A stretch of 64,000 nucleotides of DNA from Hydrogenophaga sp. RAC07. GTDB taxonomy: Bacteria > Pseudomonadota > Gammaproteobacteria > Burkholderiales > Burkholderiaceae_C. Numbering within the stretch: position 1 is the stretch's first letter; every line of letters begins with the position of its first letter. Below the pieces are notes generated by a model. The model did not search any database. It had not been told where the DNA came from and saw nothing but the letters and a program-made list of their open reading frames with translations. Shown here in pieces: positions 29,073-37,626 of the stretch. Position numbers and translations under genes: made by a program. Location of the stretch: the NCBI RefSeq assembly GCF_001713375.1, contig NZ_CP016449.1:1116001-1180000 (forward strand). The letters run 5' to 3'.

Positions 29073-29870
29073 ATGACGCATGACAACACGCGCCGCCTGC
29101 TGCTGGGCGCCACGCTGGGCGCAGCCAGCGCGCCGCTGTGGGCTGCGGTGGATCACACCGGTGGTGACCCGCTGGGGTCCATGCAGTGGCCCGGCTTGCG
29201 CAAGCAGTACCTGGGCGACGCGCCGATGCGCTTCTCCAGCGCGGTGGTGGTGAGCGGCCCGGTCTTTGCCGACGACGCCATGAACGTGCCGCTGCTGGTG
29301 GACGCGCGGGGACTTGGCAACACGGGCGGTGGCGTGGCGCGCATCCAGGTGGTGGTGGACCGCAACCCGGTGCGTGAGGTGTTGACGTTCGAGCCACTCA
29401 AGGCCTTGCCCATGCTCGCCTTTCGCATCCGCCTGGAACAGGCCTCGCCGGTGCGCGCGCTGGTGCAGACGCGCGACGGCGCCTGGCACGTGGGCAGCAC
29501 CTGGGTGCAGGCCGCCGGTGGCGGCTGCACGGTGCCCGGTGCCACACGCGCCGATGGTTCGTGGAGCCGCACGCTCAACCAGGTGCAGGCGCGCTTTTTC
29601 AACAACGTGCTCGAAGGCAGCCGGCGCCTGCGTGTGCGCGTGATGCATCCCATGGACACCGGTCTGGTCGCCGGCATCCCGGCCTTCTACATCGAGCAGT
29701 TGCAGCTGGTGGACGGCGCGGGTGCGCCGTGGTGGCGCCTGGCGCTGCACGAGCCGGTGTCGGAAAATCCGCTCATCACATTCGAGCTCCCGCCGCAAAA
29801 CGGCAACGGTTTCCGGCTGCTGGGGCGCGACAACAACGGCAACCGGATCGATGCCGAGGTGGGCGCTTGA
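29073..29870 (+). CDS. Quinoprotein dehydrogenase-associated SoxYZ-like carrier protein
   Basis: A 265-residue exported fusion of SoxY-like and SoxZ-like domains. A leader with paired Arg (NTRRLLLGATLGAASAPLWA) precedes the SoxY-like part (about 40-155), which ends with the carrier cysteine Cys152 in AAGGGCTVPG, comparable to the GGCGG swinging-arm Cys of SoxY. The SoxZ-like part follows (RVRVMHPMDTGL...LITFELPPQNGNGFRLLGRDNNGN). In Sox systems this Cys holds a sulfur adduct; in quinoprotein clusters its cargo is unknown. It is followed by metallohydrolase 1 with a 4-bp overlap. Confidence 0.87.
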   Translation: MTHDNTRRLLLGATLGAASAPLWAAVDHTGGDPLGSMQWPGLRKQYLGDAPMRFSSAVVVSGPVFADDAMNVPLLVDARGLGNTGGGVARIQVVVDRNPVREVLTFEPLKALPMLAFRIRLEQASPVRALVQTRDGAWHVGSTWVQAAGGGCTVPGATRADGSWSRTLNQVQARFFNNVLEGSRRLRVRVMHPMDTGLVAGIPAFYIEQLQLVDGAGAPWWRLALHEPVSENPLITFELPPQNGNGFRLLGRDNNGNRIDAEVGA

Positions 29871-30832
29871 GAGGCCTGTTGCTCTGCATGGTGGCGGTGT
29901 TCACCAGCGCCGCGATGGCGCAGGCCAGGCCCGACCTGGCGCGGCTGGACTACGACCTGCGCCCGCGCCCGATCGCCGAGCGCACCTGGGTCATCGAGGG
30001 CGCGGTGGAAGACTTCTCGCGCGCCAACGGCTGCAACATCATCAACACCGCGTTCATCGCCACCGGTGCGGGCGTGGTGGTGGTCAACACCGGCCCCTCG
30101 CGCGCCTATGGCGAGCAGCAGCGCCGCGCCATCGAACGCATCACGCGCGAGCCGGTGGTGCGCGTGCTCAGCCTCAACCTGCACCCCGACTACTTCTTCG
30201 GCAACCAGGCCTGGGCCGACCGGCCCACGCAGGCGTTGGCCGGCAGCATCGGTGGCATGCAGGCCGAGGGCCGCGCGTATGCGGACAACCTCTACCGGCT
30301 TTGTGGCGACTGGATGAAAGGCACCGAGTCCACGCCCTCGCGCGACGTCGTGGAGCCCGGGGTGCTGCAGATCGGCAGCCACAAGCTGGAGTTGCGCCGC
30401 CTCAGCGGTCACACCAGCGACGACCTGGTGCTGATCGACCACACCACCGGCGTGTTGTTTGCGGGGGGGCTGGTCTTTGCCGACCGGGTGCCCACCACAC
30501 CGCACGCCGACTTTGACGCCTGGCAAGCGAGCCTGGCGAAGCTCTCGCAGTGGATCGAAGACGACAGGATCCGCCAGGTCCTGCCCAGCCACGGCCCGCT
30601 GCACAGCGGTGTGGGCGGACTGGATCAGACGCGCGACTGGCTGCGCTGGCTCACCGCGCACATGCGCGAGAGCGCCGAGCGCGGGCTGGATCTGAGCGAG
30701 GTGCTGCGCCTGCCCGTGCCCGAACGTTTCAAGGCCTGGGCCGCGCAGCCGGCCGAGCTGCACCGCAGCATCACGCAGTGGTACCCGCGTTACGAACAGC
30801 AGGTGCTCGGCGGCCCGGCGACCCGGCGCTGA
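29867..30832 (+). CDS. Quinoprotein relay system metallohydrolase 1 (SoxH-related MBL fold), degenerate metal site
   Basis: A 321-residue exported metallo-beta-lactamase-fold protein related to SoxH. TTG 29867, overlapping the previous stop, gives a good signal peptide (RGLLLCMVAVFTSAAMAQA); ATG 29888 is the alternative. The usual HxHxDH motif is NLHPDY (Asn104, His106, Asp108, Tyr109). The later His in SGHTSDD and the His in LPSHGP are kept, but the AGD aspartate that bridges the metals is AGG (LFAGGLVFAD). So at most three canonical ligands remain. The role may be release of a thiol-bound group from the SoxYZ-like carrier; this is inference. Confidence 0.82.
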   Translation: MRGLLLCMVAVFTSAAMAQARPDLARLDYDLRPRPIAERTWVIEGAVEDFSRANGCNIINTAFIATGAGVVVVNTGPSRAYGEQQRRAIERITREPVVRVLSLNLHPDYFFGNQAWADRPTQALAGSIGGMQAEGRAYADNLYRLCGDWMKGTESTPSRDVVEPGVLQIGSHKLELRRLSGHTSDDLVLIDHTTGVLFAGGLVFADRVPTTPHADFDAWQASLAKLSQWIEDDRIRQVLPSHGPLHSGVGGLDQTRDWLRWLTAHMRESAERGLDLSEVLRLPVPERFKAWAAQPAELHRSITQWYPRYEQQVLGGPATRR

Positions 30833-30879
30833 TCGCCGACTGTTGCAGGCCTGTGCGCCGTTGATTCATTTCTGAACAC

Positions 30880-30913
30880 TGTCACCACGGCGTGACAAGT
30901 GTCGCGTGCGACA
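30880..30913. promoter_or_regulatory. Paired inverted repeats upstream of the sigma-54 promoter (candidate activator sites)
   Basis: TGTCAC-N6-GTGACA at 30880-30897 and TGTCGC-GT-GCGACA at 30900-30913 lie 80-115 bp upstream of the -24/-12 element at 30994. Two palindromes at this distance are what a dimeric or oligomeric sigma-54 activator would need. The AcoR-type regulator at 43841 is the natural candidate. Confidence 0.5.
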
Positions 30914-30993
30914 TGGCGCAGTTGCGGCCGCCTGTCGTGCGTCGAGTGCTCGAAAACCCTTGAAAAGACAGGCGCACGCCACACCACAGGTGT

Positions 30994-31009
30994 TGGCACA
31001 GATGTTGCC
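30994..31009 (+). promoter_or_regulatory. Sigma-54 (-24/-12) promoter of the PQQ alcohol dehydrogenase gene
   Basis: TGGCACA-GATG-TTGCC has GG at 30995-30996 and GC at 31007-31008 with the required 10-base spacing. Expected start near 31020, giving a leader of about 100 bases before GTG 31120. Confidence 0.82.
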
Positions 31010-31119
31010 ATTCAAGTCGCGTGCAGCCCACGACTGACCTGTCGCGCAGGGCATCACAAGCGGTCGGGCATGTTGCCTGGACGCGGCCATCCAACCCACG
31101 AACGAGCAGGAGACACACT

Positions 31120-32841
31120 GTGAAACGCACCCTACTGAGCCTCATGATCATGGCCGCCACGGCCCACGTTGGCGCCCAGGGCGTCACCGACGCGATGATC
31201 GCCAACGACGCCAAGTCGCCCGAGAACGTGTTGAGCTGGGGACTCGGCACCCAGGGTCAGCGTCACTCCGACCTCAACGGCATCACCGCCAAGAACATCG
31301 GCAAGCTGGTGCCGGTGTGGTCCATGTCCTTCGGTGGTGAAAAGCAGCGCGGCCAGCAGTCGCAGCCGCTGGTCAACAAGGGCAAGATGTTCGTGACGGC
31401 GTCCTACTCGCGCATCTACGCGGTGGACACCAAGACCGGCGAGAAGCTCTGGAAGTACGAGCACCGCCTGCCCGAAGGCATCATGCCCTGCTGCGACGTG
31501 ATCAACCGCGGCGCCGCGCTCTACGACAACCTGGTGATCTTCGGCACGCTCGATGCGCAGCTGGTGGCCCTGGACCAGGACACCGGCAAGGTGGTGTGGC
31601 GCGAGAAGATCGACGACTACGCTGCCGGCTACAGCTACACCGCCGCCCCGTTGATCGCCCAGGGCCTGCTCATGACCGGTGTTTCCGGTGGTGAGTTCGG
31701 CGTGGTCGGCCGCGTGGAAGCACGCGACCCCAAGACCGGCAAGATGGTCTGGTCACGCCCCGTGGTCGAGGGCCACATGGGCTACAAGGACGGCAAGGAA
31801 AACGGCATCTCCGGCACCACCAACGCATCGTGGCCCGGCGAGACCTGGAAAACCGGCGGTTCCACCCCATGGCTGGGCGGCACCTACGACCCGCAGACCG
31901 GTCTGGCCTACTTCGGCACCGGCAACCCCGGCCCGTGGAACAGCCATGTGCGCAAGGGCGACAACCTGTACTCGGCCTCCACCGTCGCGATCGACCCCAA
32001 AACCGGCAAGATCGTGTGGCACTACCAGAACACCCCGAACGACGGCTGGGACTACGACGGTGTGAACGAGTTCATCACCTTCGACATGGACGGCAAGCGC
32101 ATGGGCGCCAAGGCGGACCGCAACGGCTTCTTCTATGTGAACGACGCCACCACCGGCAAGCTGGTCAACGCCTTCCCGTTCGTCAAGAAGGTGACCTGGG
32201 CCACCGGCATCGACCTGAAGACCGGACGCCCGAACTTTGACGACACCAACCGCCCCGGCGACCCGACCGCCGCCGGTGGTGACGGCGCCAAGGGCAAGTC
32301 GGTCTTCTCGGCACCGGGCTTCCTGGGTGGCAAGAACCAGATGCCCATGGCCTACAGCCCGCGCACCGGATTGTTCTACGTGCCCACCAACGAATGGGGC
32401 ATGGAGATCTGGAACGAGCCGATCACCTACAAGAAGGGCGCTGCCTTCCTGGGTGCCGGCTTCACCATCAAGCCGCTGTTTGATGACCACATCGGCTCGC
32501 TGCGCGCGATCGATCCCAAGACCGGCAAGGTCGCCTGGGAAGTCAAGAACAACGCGCCGCTGTGGGGCGGTGTGCTGACCGCGGGTGACCTGGTGTTCTG
32601 GGGCACGCCCGAGGGTTACCTCAAGGCCGCAGACGCCAAGACCGGCAAGGTCGTGTGGCAGTTCCAGACCGGCTCCGGCGTGGTGGCGCCTCCCATCACC
32701 TGGACCGAAGGCGGCGAGCAGTACGTGAGCGTGGTTTCCGGCTGGGGCGGTGCGGTGCCGCTGTGGGGCGGTGAAGTGGCCAAGAAGGTCAACTTCCTGG
32801 AGCAGGGCGGTTCCGTCTGGACCTTCAAGCTCATGAAGTGA
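31120..32841 (+). CDS. PQQ-dependent alcohol dehydrogenase with lanthanide-type Asp-Tyr-Asp motif (ExaF/PedH-like)
   Basis: A 573-residue periplasmic quinoprotein. A signal peptide ([18 protein letters not shown]) precedes an eight-bladed propeller with repeated tryptophan-docking units such as [25 protein letters not shown] and [13 protein letters not shown]. The vicinal disulfide pair is Cys124-Cys125 (MPCCDV). The catalytic base is Asp311 in DGWDYDGVN, and the residue two further on is Asp313. In Ca enzymes such as MxaF that position is Ala or another small residue (WDYAG), whereas XoxF and PedH/ExaF enzymes that need lanthanides have Asp. No C-terminal heme domain is present. AGGAG at 31108-31112 supports the GTG start. 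Substrate range is not readable; ethanol-type alcohols are likely. Confidence 0.92.
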   Translation: MKRTLLSLMIMAATAHVGAQGVTDAMIANDAKSPENVLSWGLGTQGQRHSDLNGITAKNIGKLVPVWSMSFGGEKQRGQQSQPLVNKGKMFVTASYSRIYAVDTKTGEKLWKYEHRLPEGIMPCCDVINRGAALYDNLVIFGTLDAQLVALDQDTGKVVWREKIDDYAAGYSYTAAPLIAQGLLMTGVSGGEFGVVGRVEARDPKTGKMVWSRPVVEGHMGYKDGKENGISGTTNASWPGETWKTGGSTPWLGGTYDPQTGLAYFGTGNPGPWNSHVRKGDNLYSASTVAIDPKTGKIVWHYQNTPNDGWDYDGVNEFITFDMDGKRMGAKADRNGFFYVNDATTGKLVNAFPFVKKVTWATGIDLKTGRPNFDDTNRPGDPTAAGGDGAKGKSVFSAPGFLGGKNQMPMAYSPRTGLFYVPTNEWGMEIWNEPITYKKGAAFLGAGFTIKPLFDDHIGSLRAIDPKTGKVAWEVKNNAPLWGGVLTAGDLVFWGTPEGYLKAADAKTGKVVWQFQTGSGVVAPPITWTEGGEQYVSVVSGWGGAVPLWGGEVAKKVNFLEQGGSVWTFKLMK

Positions 32842-32847
32842 TCTCCG

Positions 32848-32899
32848 AGGCGCCGGCCGGGTGTGCAGCACGCACCGGGCCGGCGCCTGTTCCTTTTTA
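32848..32899 (+). terminator. Hairpin terminator after the alcohol dehydrogenase gene
   Basis: A 16-bp stem (AGGCGCCGGCCGGGTG with CACCGGGCCGGCGCCT, one mismatch) with a 9-base loop is followed by GTTCCTTTTTAT. It lies between the dehydrogenase and the cytochrome gene, so it may make dehydrogenase mRNA more abundant than downstream mRNA. Confidence 0.7.
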
Positions 32900-32924
32900 T
32901 GACTCCTCTTCAGGCGGACCTGAC

Positions 32925-33245
32925 ATGCGCTCGACCCTTTTCATCGCGACCCTGATCACCAGCGCCAGCGCGTTTGCGCAAGCCGATCTCGCCGGCGCAC
33001 CCGACCTGGCCAAGGCCAGCGGCTGTTATTCATGCCATGCCAATGGCGAAAAAGTGGTGGGCCCGGCTTTCTCAGCCATTGCCGACAAATATGCGACGGA
33101 GAAAGACGCCGCTGCGTCGCTCGCGCAATCGATCCAGAACGGCTCCAAAGGCAAGTGGGGCCGCATTCCCATGCCTGGGCATCCCAGCCTGAGCACGGCC
33201 GATCTCAAGACCCTCTCGACCTGGGTGCTGACCGTCAAGCCATGA
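32925..33245 (+). CDS. Small c-type cytochrome (c551/c8-like)
   Basis: A 106-residue exported monoheme cytochrome. Signal peptide about residues 1-19 (ending SAFAQ). Heme motif C34-Y-S-C37-H38, with a likely axial Met in RIPMPGHP. It is the size of c551-type electron carriers that accept electrons from PQQ dehydrogenases. Start ATG 32925 avoids an upstream extension through the terminator. The stop overlaps the next gene (ATGA). Confidence 0.88.
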   Translation: MRSTLFIATLITSASAFAQADLAGAPDLAKASGCYSCHANGEKVVGPAFSAIADKYATEKDAAASLAQSIQNGSKGKWGRIPMPGHPSLSTADLKTLSTWVLTVKP

Positions 33246-33802
33246 CGGCTCTGCGCGCGGTCGCCTTGTCCTTGCTGTTGAGCGGGGGCGGTGCGCACGC
33301 GTTTGATTTCAACGGCGAGAAAGCACTGATCGCCGTGACCAAGGACGGCGCCCGAACGAAGATCGGCCGCGTGGTGTTCAGCCCCGCCGCTGGAGGCGTG
33401 AGCGTCTTCAAGGTGCAGATGGATCACGCCGTGATGCGCGACCATTTTCTCTCCATGCGCGAGTTCAAGTGTCTGCCGGCCGAGCAGGAGATCTCGTGCT
33501 TTGTGCCCTATCCGTACGCGCAACCCGGCACGGCCTCCGCCACCCGGCTCGCGTGGCTGGAGCACAGCCTGTTGTTCTTCTACAAACAGCCCAAGGACTT
33601 TGGCGCCAAGCTGTGGAACGGCATCGTTTTCCAGTTCACCGCCACACCCACCGCGCTGGTGGGCGTGCCACAGGCGGTGGACCTCAACCGCATCGGTGTG
33701 CCGCCCGACGACCTCTCCGTGCCGCCCTATGGCGCCACGGACCGCGACCCCTTCACCCCCGGCGCACGCTGGCTCACCGAGCTGCGCATCGAGTCCCCGT
33801 GA
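33242..33802 (+). CDS. Exported protein of unknown function in the quinoprotein operon
   Basis: A 186-residue protein with a signal peptide (TALRAVALSLLLSGGGAHA). The mature part is beta-rich, with two Cys (FKCLPAEQEISCF) probably forming a disulfide, and includes WLEHSLLFFYKQPKDFGAKLWNGIVFQF. I do not recognise the family. Translationally coupled to the cytochrome gene by a 4-bp overlap, so it likely works in the periplasm with the cytochrome or dehydrogenase. Confidence 0.75.
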   Translation: MTALRAVALSLLLSGGGAHAFDFNGEKALIAVTKDGARTKIGRVVFSPAAGGVSVFKVQMDHAVMRDHFLSMREFKCLPAEQEISCFVPYPYAQPGTASATRLAWLEHSLLFFYKQPKDFGAKLWNGIVFQFTATPTALVGVPQAVDLNRIGVPPDDLSVPPYGATDRDPFTPGARWLTELRIESP

Positions 33803-33822
33803 CCATGACTGGAGAACGTGAA

Positions 33823-34641
33823 ATGATCCATCCGCGCACCCTGCTCGGCGCTGCGCTGGTGGTGCTCACCAGTGTTTCACAGGCGCAAGACAGCCACCGC
33901 GGCGACTGGCTGCGCAACCCCGCCATGGGCAACTACAAGGCCTATGCGGAATTCAAGATGGCCCACTACGCCGAGGCGCGCGAGGTGTGGGAAACCCTGG
34001 CCGAGGTGGGCAACGGCGACGCGCTGTTCAACCTCGGCATCCTGGCCGAAGACGGTCTCGGCGAGCCCAGGAACATGAAGAAGGCCGAGACGCTCTACAC
34101 CAGCGCCGCGCAGGCCGGCAACTTCAAGGCGCAGTACCGCCTGGGCATGTTGTACAGCGCGGGCACCCTGCTGCCGCGCGATGTGGAGAAGGCGCGCGTC
34201 TTCCTCACGCTGGCGGCGCACGGCGGCGACAGGGACGCCATCGCCACGCTGGCCACGCTGGGCCAGCCCGCGGCCAGCCTCACGCCTTACCAGCGCGCCG
34301 AATTCCTGGGCGCCAGCGGCGAGCACACGAAGGCGGCCGCGCTCTACCGCCAGCTCGCCGAGGCCGGCGACCGCCGCGCGCAGACGCGCCTGGCCTGGAT
34401 GTTTGAAGCCGGCCGTGGTGTGCCGCGCGACTTGTCCGAGGCCGCGCTTCGCTTCGAGAGCGCGGCCGTGGCTGGCGAGGCCGAGGCGCAGTACGCGCTC
34501 GCCGTGATGTACCGCACCGGCAAAGGCCGTGAGCGCGATGTGGCGCAAAGCCTGGTGTGGCTGCGCCAGGCCGCCGGGCAGAGCTACCCGCCAGCGGTGG
34601 CGGCGCTGGCATCGAGCCAGAGTGCGGGCGTGGGGCTTTGA
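33823..34641 (+). CDS. Exported Sel1/TPR repeat protein
   Basis: A 272-residue protein with a signal peptide (LLGAALVVLTSVSQAQ) and at least five Sel1-like repeats, for example GDALFNLGILAEDGLGEPRNMKKAETLYTSAA (in part), AQYRLGMLYSAGTLLPRDVEKA, TRLAWMFEAGRGVPRDLSEAA and AQYALAVMYRTGKGRERDVAQS. Sel1 repeats mediate protein-protein contacts. Start ATG 33823 has GGAGAAC upstream. Fourth gene of the dehydrogenase run; likely a periplasmic assembly partner, by context only. Confidence 0.82.
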   Translation: MIHPRTLLGAALVVLTSVSQAQDSHRGDWLRNPAMGNYKAYAEFKMAHYAEAREVWETLAEVGNGDALFNLGILAEDGLGEPRNMKKAETLYTSAAQAGNFKAQYRLGMLYSAGTLLPRDVEKARVFLTLAAHGGDRDAIATLATLGQPAASLTPYQRAEFLGASGEHTKAAALYRQLAEAGDRRAQTRLAWMFEAGRGVPRDLSEAALRFESAAVAGEAEAQYALAVMYRTGKGRERDVAQSLVWLRQAAGQSYPPAVAALASSQSAGVGL

Positions 34642-34743
34642 CGCTTCTGCGGGCCGCGTGGACCGACTTCACCCAGAATCCATAAGGGTTTTTTAGAACA
34701 TCCGTTTTTCAGACCCCCCCACCAACCATCCTGAGAGCCCCAC

Positions 34744-35754
34744 ATGAACACTGCTTTCTCCGTTCCCTCCCTGATGTCGGTCGTTGCATGTGCGGCCGCC
34801 GCGCTGAGCACGCCCACCTTCGCCCAGGTCGATCCCACCCGCATGGTCGACGCCTTCGAGCGCGCCGGCGGCAAGTTCGAAGGCTTCCGCCGCTCGGGTG
34901 CCAAGGGCGTCTGCGCCACCGCCGAGTTTGTGGGCAGCGCGCAAGGCCGGGAGCTGTCGGTCTCGTCGGCCTTTAGTGGCCGGCCGGTGCCGGTGGTGGC
35001 GCGCTTCTCGATGGGCGGTGGCAACCCCAAGGCACCCGACAACGGCAAGAGCCAGCGCAACCTGGCGCTGCAGTTCGACCTGCCCGGCAACGAGACCTGG
35101 CAGATGGGCAACATCTCGGCGCCGATCTTCGGCGCGTCGTCGCCCGAACAGATGCTGGCACGCCTGGAGGCGGTCGCACCCGACCCTGACACCAAAAAGC
35201 CGAACCCCGACAAGGTCAAGGCCTTCAACGACGCCAACCCCGACACCCTGCTGCAAGGCAAGTACTTCGCCAGCCAGCCCGTGCCGGCGAGCTTTGGTGG
35301 TGTGAACTACTGGGGTGTGCACGCGTTCGCGTTTGTCGACGCCAGCGGCAAGAAGCAGTACGGCAAATGGATCTTCGAGCCGGTGGGCGGCACGCAGAGC
35401 CTGACCGACGAAGAAGCCCAGGCCAAGGGACCCGATTTTCTGCAAGCCGAGCTGCGCCAGCGCGTGGCGGCGGGTGGTGTGGCCTTTGATTTCAACCTGC
35501 AACTGGCACAGCCGGGCGACAAGCTCGACAGCGCCGTGAGCCCGCTGCCCGCAGAGCGCAAGAAGGTGACGCTGGGCCGCCTCACCATCAAGTCGGTGGC
35601 CGCCGATGCCACCGGTCCCTGCGTCACCATCAACTTCAACCCGATGGTCTTGCCCAAGGGCGTGGAGCCATCCACCGATCCCATGCTCGCTGCACGGGCT
35701 GCACCCTACGCGGTGTCGATGGGTCGACGCCTGGGCGAGGGCCCGAAGCAGTGA
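34744..35754 (+). CDS. Catalase-related (SrpA-like) heme protein lacking the distal histidine
   Basis: A 336-residue exported protein of the catalase-related peroxidase family. Signal peptide about residues 1-28 (ending PTFAQ). Family blocks: VPVVARFSMGGGNP, LALQFDLPGNETWQMGNISAPIFGA, GVNYWGVHAFAFVDASGKKQYGKWIFEP and AARAAPYAVSMGRR, with the probable proximal heme ligand Tyr322. The distal catalytic His expected in the (N)HAKG motif is Gly52 here (RRSGAKG). Peroxidase chemistry is therefore doubtful; heme binding may remain. A 102-bp gap separates it from the preceding gene. Confidence 0.82.
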   Translation: MNTAFSVPSLMSVVACAAAALSTPTFAQVDPTRMVDAFERAGGKFEGFRRSGAKGVCATAEFVGSAQGRELSVSSAFSGRPVPVVARFSMGGGNPKAPDNGKSQRNLALQFDLPGNETWQMGNISAPIFGASSPEQMLARLEAVAPDPDTKKPNPDKVKAFNDANPDTLLQGKYFASQPVPASFGGVNYWGVHAFAFVDASGKKQYGKWIFEPVGGTQSLTDEEAQAKGPDFLQAELRQRVAAGGVAFDFNLQLAQPGDKLDSAVSPLPAERKKVTLGRLTIKSVAADATGPCVTINFNPMVLPKGVEPSTDPMLAARAAPYAVSMGRRLGEGPKQ

Positions 35755-35799
35755 GGCGGTGACGGGTCCGCCCCGTCGTGTTCTGTGAACCGACGGGAT

Positions 35800-36483
35800 T
35801 CACCGCACCCATTCGGCCTGCAGGCTCCCACCCACCAGAAACCCGTTGGGCACCGGTTCGTCGCGCTCGAACTTCACCAGCCCCTTGCCCCGGCAGTACC
35901 ACTCGCGGCTGGTCAGGGGCACGTCGGTGAAGCCGTTCACCGGATCGGTGAAGAGGTTGAGGTTGGCGCGGCCCACCACGCGCAGGCAGGGCTGGTGGGT
36001 GCCGGTGGGGGTGGTCACGCTGTCGTCCACCGCCTCGATGCGCCAGTACATCAGCGCCTTGTGGCTGTAGCGCAGTTCGCGCGGGTGTTCGTTGCGCCGC
36101 AGGATCAGGTAGGGCACGGTGGTGGTGGTCCACTCTGTGCCCACCGCATACGGCGCCTTCAGCACCCACATCGGCTCCTTGTCCGGGGTGGGTTCGTCGT
36201 CGATGTCCATCTGGGTGGCCACACGCTTCACACCGGTCTCGTCGCTCTTGAGGAAGTAGCCCACGCCGGCCGAGTGGTGGCGCACCATCACGGGTTGGTC
36301 CTCAAGCGCGCGCGGGCCTTCCACGCGCAATGTCCATTCGTCCACGGGTGGCGCTTCTTCGCTGTTGACTTTCACCTCGTACACCTGAGAGCTGCCTTCA
36401 ACCAGCGGGAACCAGCTGTCGCTCTGGGTGCCCTGGCAGGCCGCGAGCAGGGTGGTCAGGCCGATGGCGCTGAGGCGCTTCAT
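35800..36483 (-). CDS. Putative lipoprotein, last gene of the pqq-linked operon
   Basis: A 227-residue protein with a lipoprotein signal (LTTLLAACQG; lipobox LAAC, acylated Cys16). The mature domain is beta-rich with no motif I recognise (VYEVKVNSEEAPPVDEWTLRVEGP, TWTTTTVPYLI-like strands, LRVVGRANLNLFTDPVNGFTDVPL). It overlaps the upstream gene by 4 bp and forms the end of a minus-strand run from pqqA. An outer-membrane or inner-membrane anchored partner of the MotA/MotB-like pair is a fair inference. Confidence 0.72.
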   Translation of the reverse strand: MKRLSAIGLTTLLAACQGTQSDSWFPLVEGSSQVYEVKVNSEEAPPVDEWTLRVEGPRALEDQPVMVRHHSAGVGYFLKSDETGVKRVATQMDIDDEPTPDKEPMWVLKAPYAVGTEWTTTTVPYLILRRNEHPRELRYSHKALMYWRIEAVDDSVTTPTGTHQPCLRVVGRANLNLFTDPVNGFTDVPLTSREWYCRGKGLVKFERDEPVPNGFLVGGSLQAEWVR

Positions 36484-37004
36484 TTTTCAGGCAACTGCGC
36501 GCGGGGCAGGTCGCTCAGTTTGAGTTGCAGCTTGTCGTTGCCGGTGGGGCGCAACCAGGCGAAGCCGCCCTGGCCGCGGACGGGTTCGGTGCTGCCCATC
36601 TGGGTGTTGCCGTCGCGCGCCTTTTTGATGCCGTCGCCCAGGATGCGCGCCAGGTCCTTCTCGTACGGCAGGCGGTGCACGCGCGGCATCTCCAGCGGCT
36701 TGTTGTCCTTCATGGGGTTGACCCAGATGAAGATGGCGCCGGGGTGGTTGCGTCCCGGGCGGGGTTCGTCGAACACCGCCGACAGCAGCACGAAGCGCGG
36801 GGGCAGGGCGTCGTCGCTCGGCCAGCCGGCGATGCCTTGCAGGGTGTTGTGGCTCAGTGCATAGAAACCCGAGACGAGCAGCACCGCTGCCCCTTTCACG
36901 CCCCAGTGCCAGCGTGTGGCCAGCAGCAGGCACACGAGCAGGAAGGCGAGCAGTGCGTACACGAGCACCAGCAGCAGCAATTGGGAAGAGACGGTGGGGA
37001 TCAT
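36480..37004 (-). CDS. Membrane protein of unknown function in the pqq-linked operon
   Basis: A 174-residue protein with two N-terminal membrane helices (QLLLLVLVYALLAFLLVCLLLA and GVKGAAVLLVSGFYALS) and a soluble C-terminal part of about 120 residues including FVLLSAVFDEPRPGRNHPGAIFIWVNP and RVHRLPYEKDLARILGDGIKKA. No family recognised. It lies 10 bp after the MotB/ExbD-like gene and overlaps the lipoprotein gene by 4 bp. Confidence 0.72.
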   Translation of the reverse strand: MIPTVSSQLLLLVLVYALLAFLLVCLLLATRWHWGVKGAAVLLVSGFYALSHNTLQGIAGWPSDDALPPRFVLLSAVFDEPRPGRNHPGAIFIWVNPMKDNKPLEMPRVHRLPYEKDLARILGDGIKKARDGNTQMGSTEPVRGQGGFAWLRPTGNDKLQLKLSDLPRAQLPEK

Positions 37005-37014
37005 GGAGGTGGTG

Positions 37015-37626
37015 TCAGAGTCCGGTTCGCTGAACGATGGTGAGCGGTCGGGTGTTGATGTCGGTCACCGCGCCGGTGTCGTTGATGCTGAAGCGCACCA
37101 GCGTGCGTTCGTCGCCCTTGCGGGGAATCTGCTGTGTGCCGGTGAAGACGATCTCGGCCTGCGGGTTGACCTTGACCACCGCCACCGACACGTCCACCGG
37201 CTGCTGGTCGCGCGTGTCGTAGTAGTGCGCGTTCACCACGTATTCGCCGGGCACGAGGCCGCGCAGCGTGACGATCTCCTGGCGCACCGGGCTGCTGATC
37301 TCGCGACCGTTGACGATCACGGTGTTGTTCTTCGCGCCGCGGTCGTCGCGGTCCAGGTGCAGCATGCCGGCGTCGCGCGCGCGAAACCACAGCGTCTTGC
37401 CGCCGGGCTCGTTGACCCAGGCGTCGATGTCGTTGGGGTTGTTGTCGGGCCAGGAGATGGTGACGATGAACTCGGCCTTGGCCGGGATGTCGCCGGCCTT
37501 GCGCGACTTGGGGTTGAACGAGAGCAGGGCGATGACGAAGCAGAAGACGAAGGCGATCAACATGTTGAACAACATGTCGTAGAACGGATCGGTCTCCGTG
37601 TCACGGACCGGGCGGCCGATCGCCAT
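37015..37626 (-). CDS. MotB/ExbD-like single-span membrane protein in the pqq-linked operon
   Basis: A 203-residue protein. A short cytoplasmic N-terminus leads into one membrane helix preceded and started by acidic residues: DTETDPFYDMLFNMLIAFVF, the arrangement used by proton-conducting MotB/ExbD/TolR partners, where an Asp at the helix start is essential. The periplasmic domain contains FIVTISWPDNNPNDIDAWVNEPGG, resembling YfaP/DUF2135-like beta domains, and GREISSPVRQEIVTLRGLVPGEYVVNAHYY. ATG 37626 overlaps the MotA-like gene by 26 bp. Confidence 0.7.
   Translation of the reverse strand: MAIGRPVRDTETDPFYDMLFNMLIAFVFCFVIALLSFNPKSRKAGDIPAKAEFIVTISWPDNNPNDIDAWVNEPGGKTLWFRARDAGMLHLDRDDRGAKNNTVIVNGREISSPVRQEIVTLRGLVPGEYVVNAHYYDTRDQQPVDVSVAVVKVNPQAEIVFTGTQQIPRKGDERTLVRFSINDTGAVTDINTRPLTIVQRTGL

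Noticed and set aside
27798..29798. 666-codon antisense frame over the quinoprotein operon
   Set aside because: Shadow ORF without start-site signals or recognisable domain; overlaps three genuine genes.
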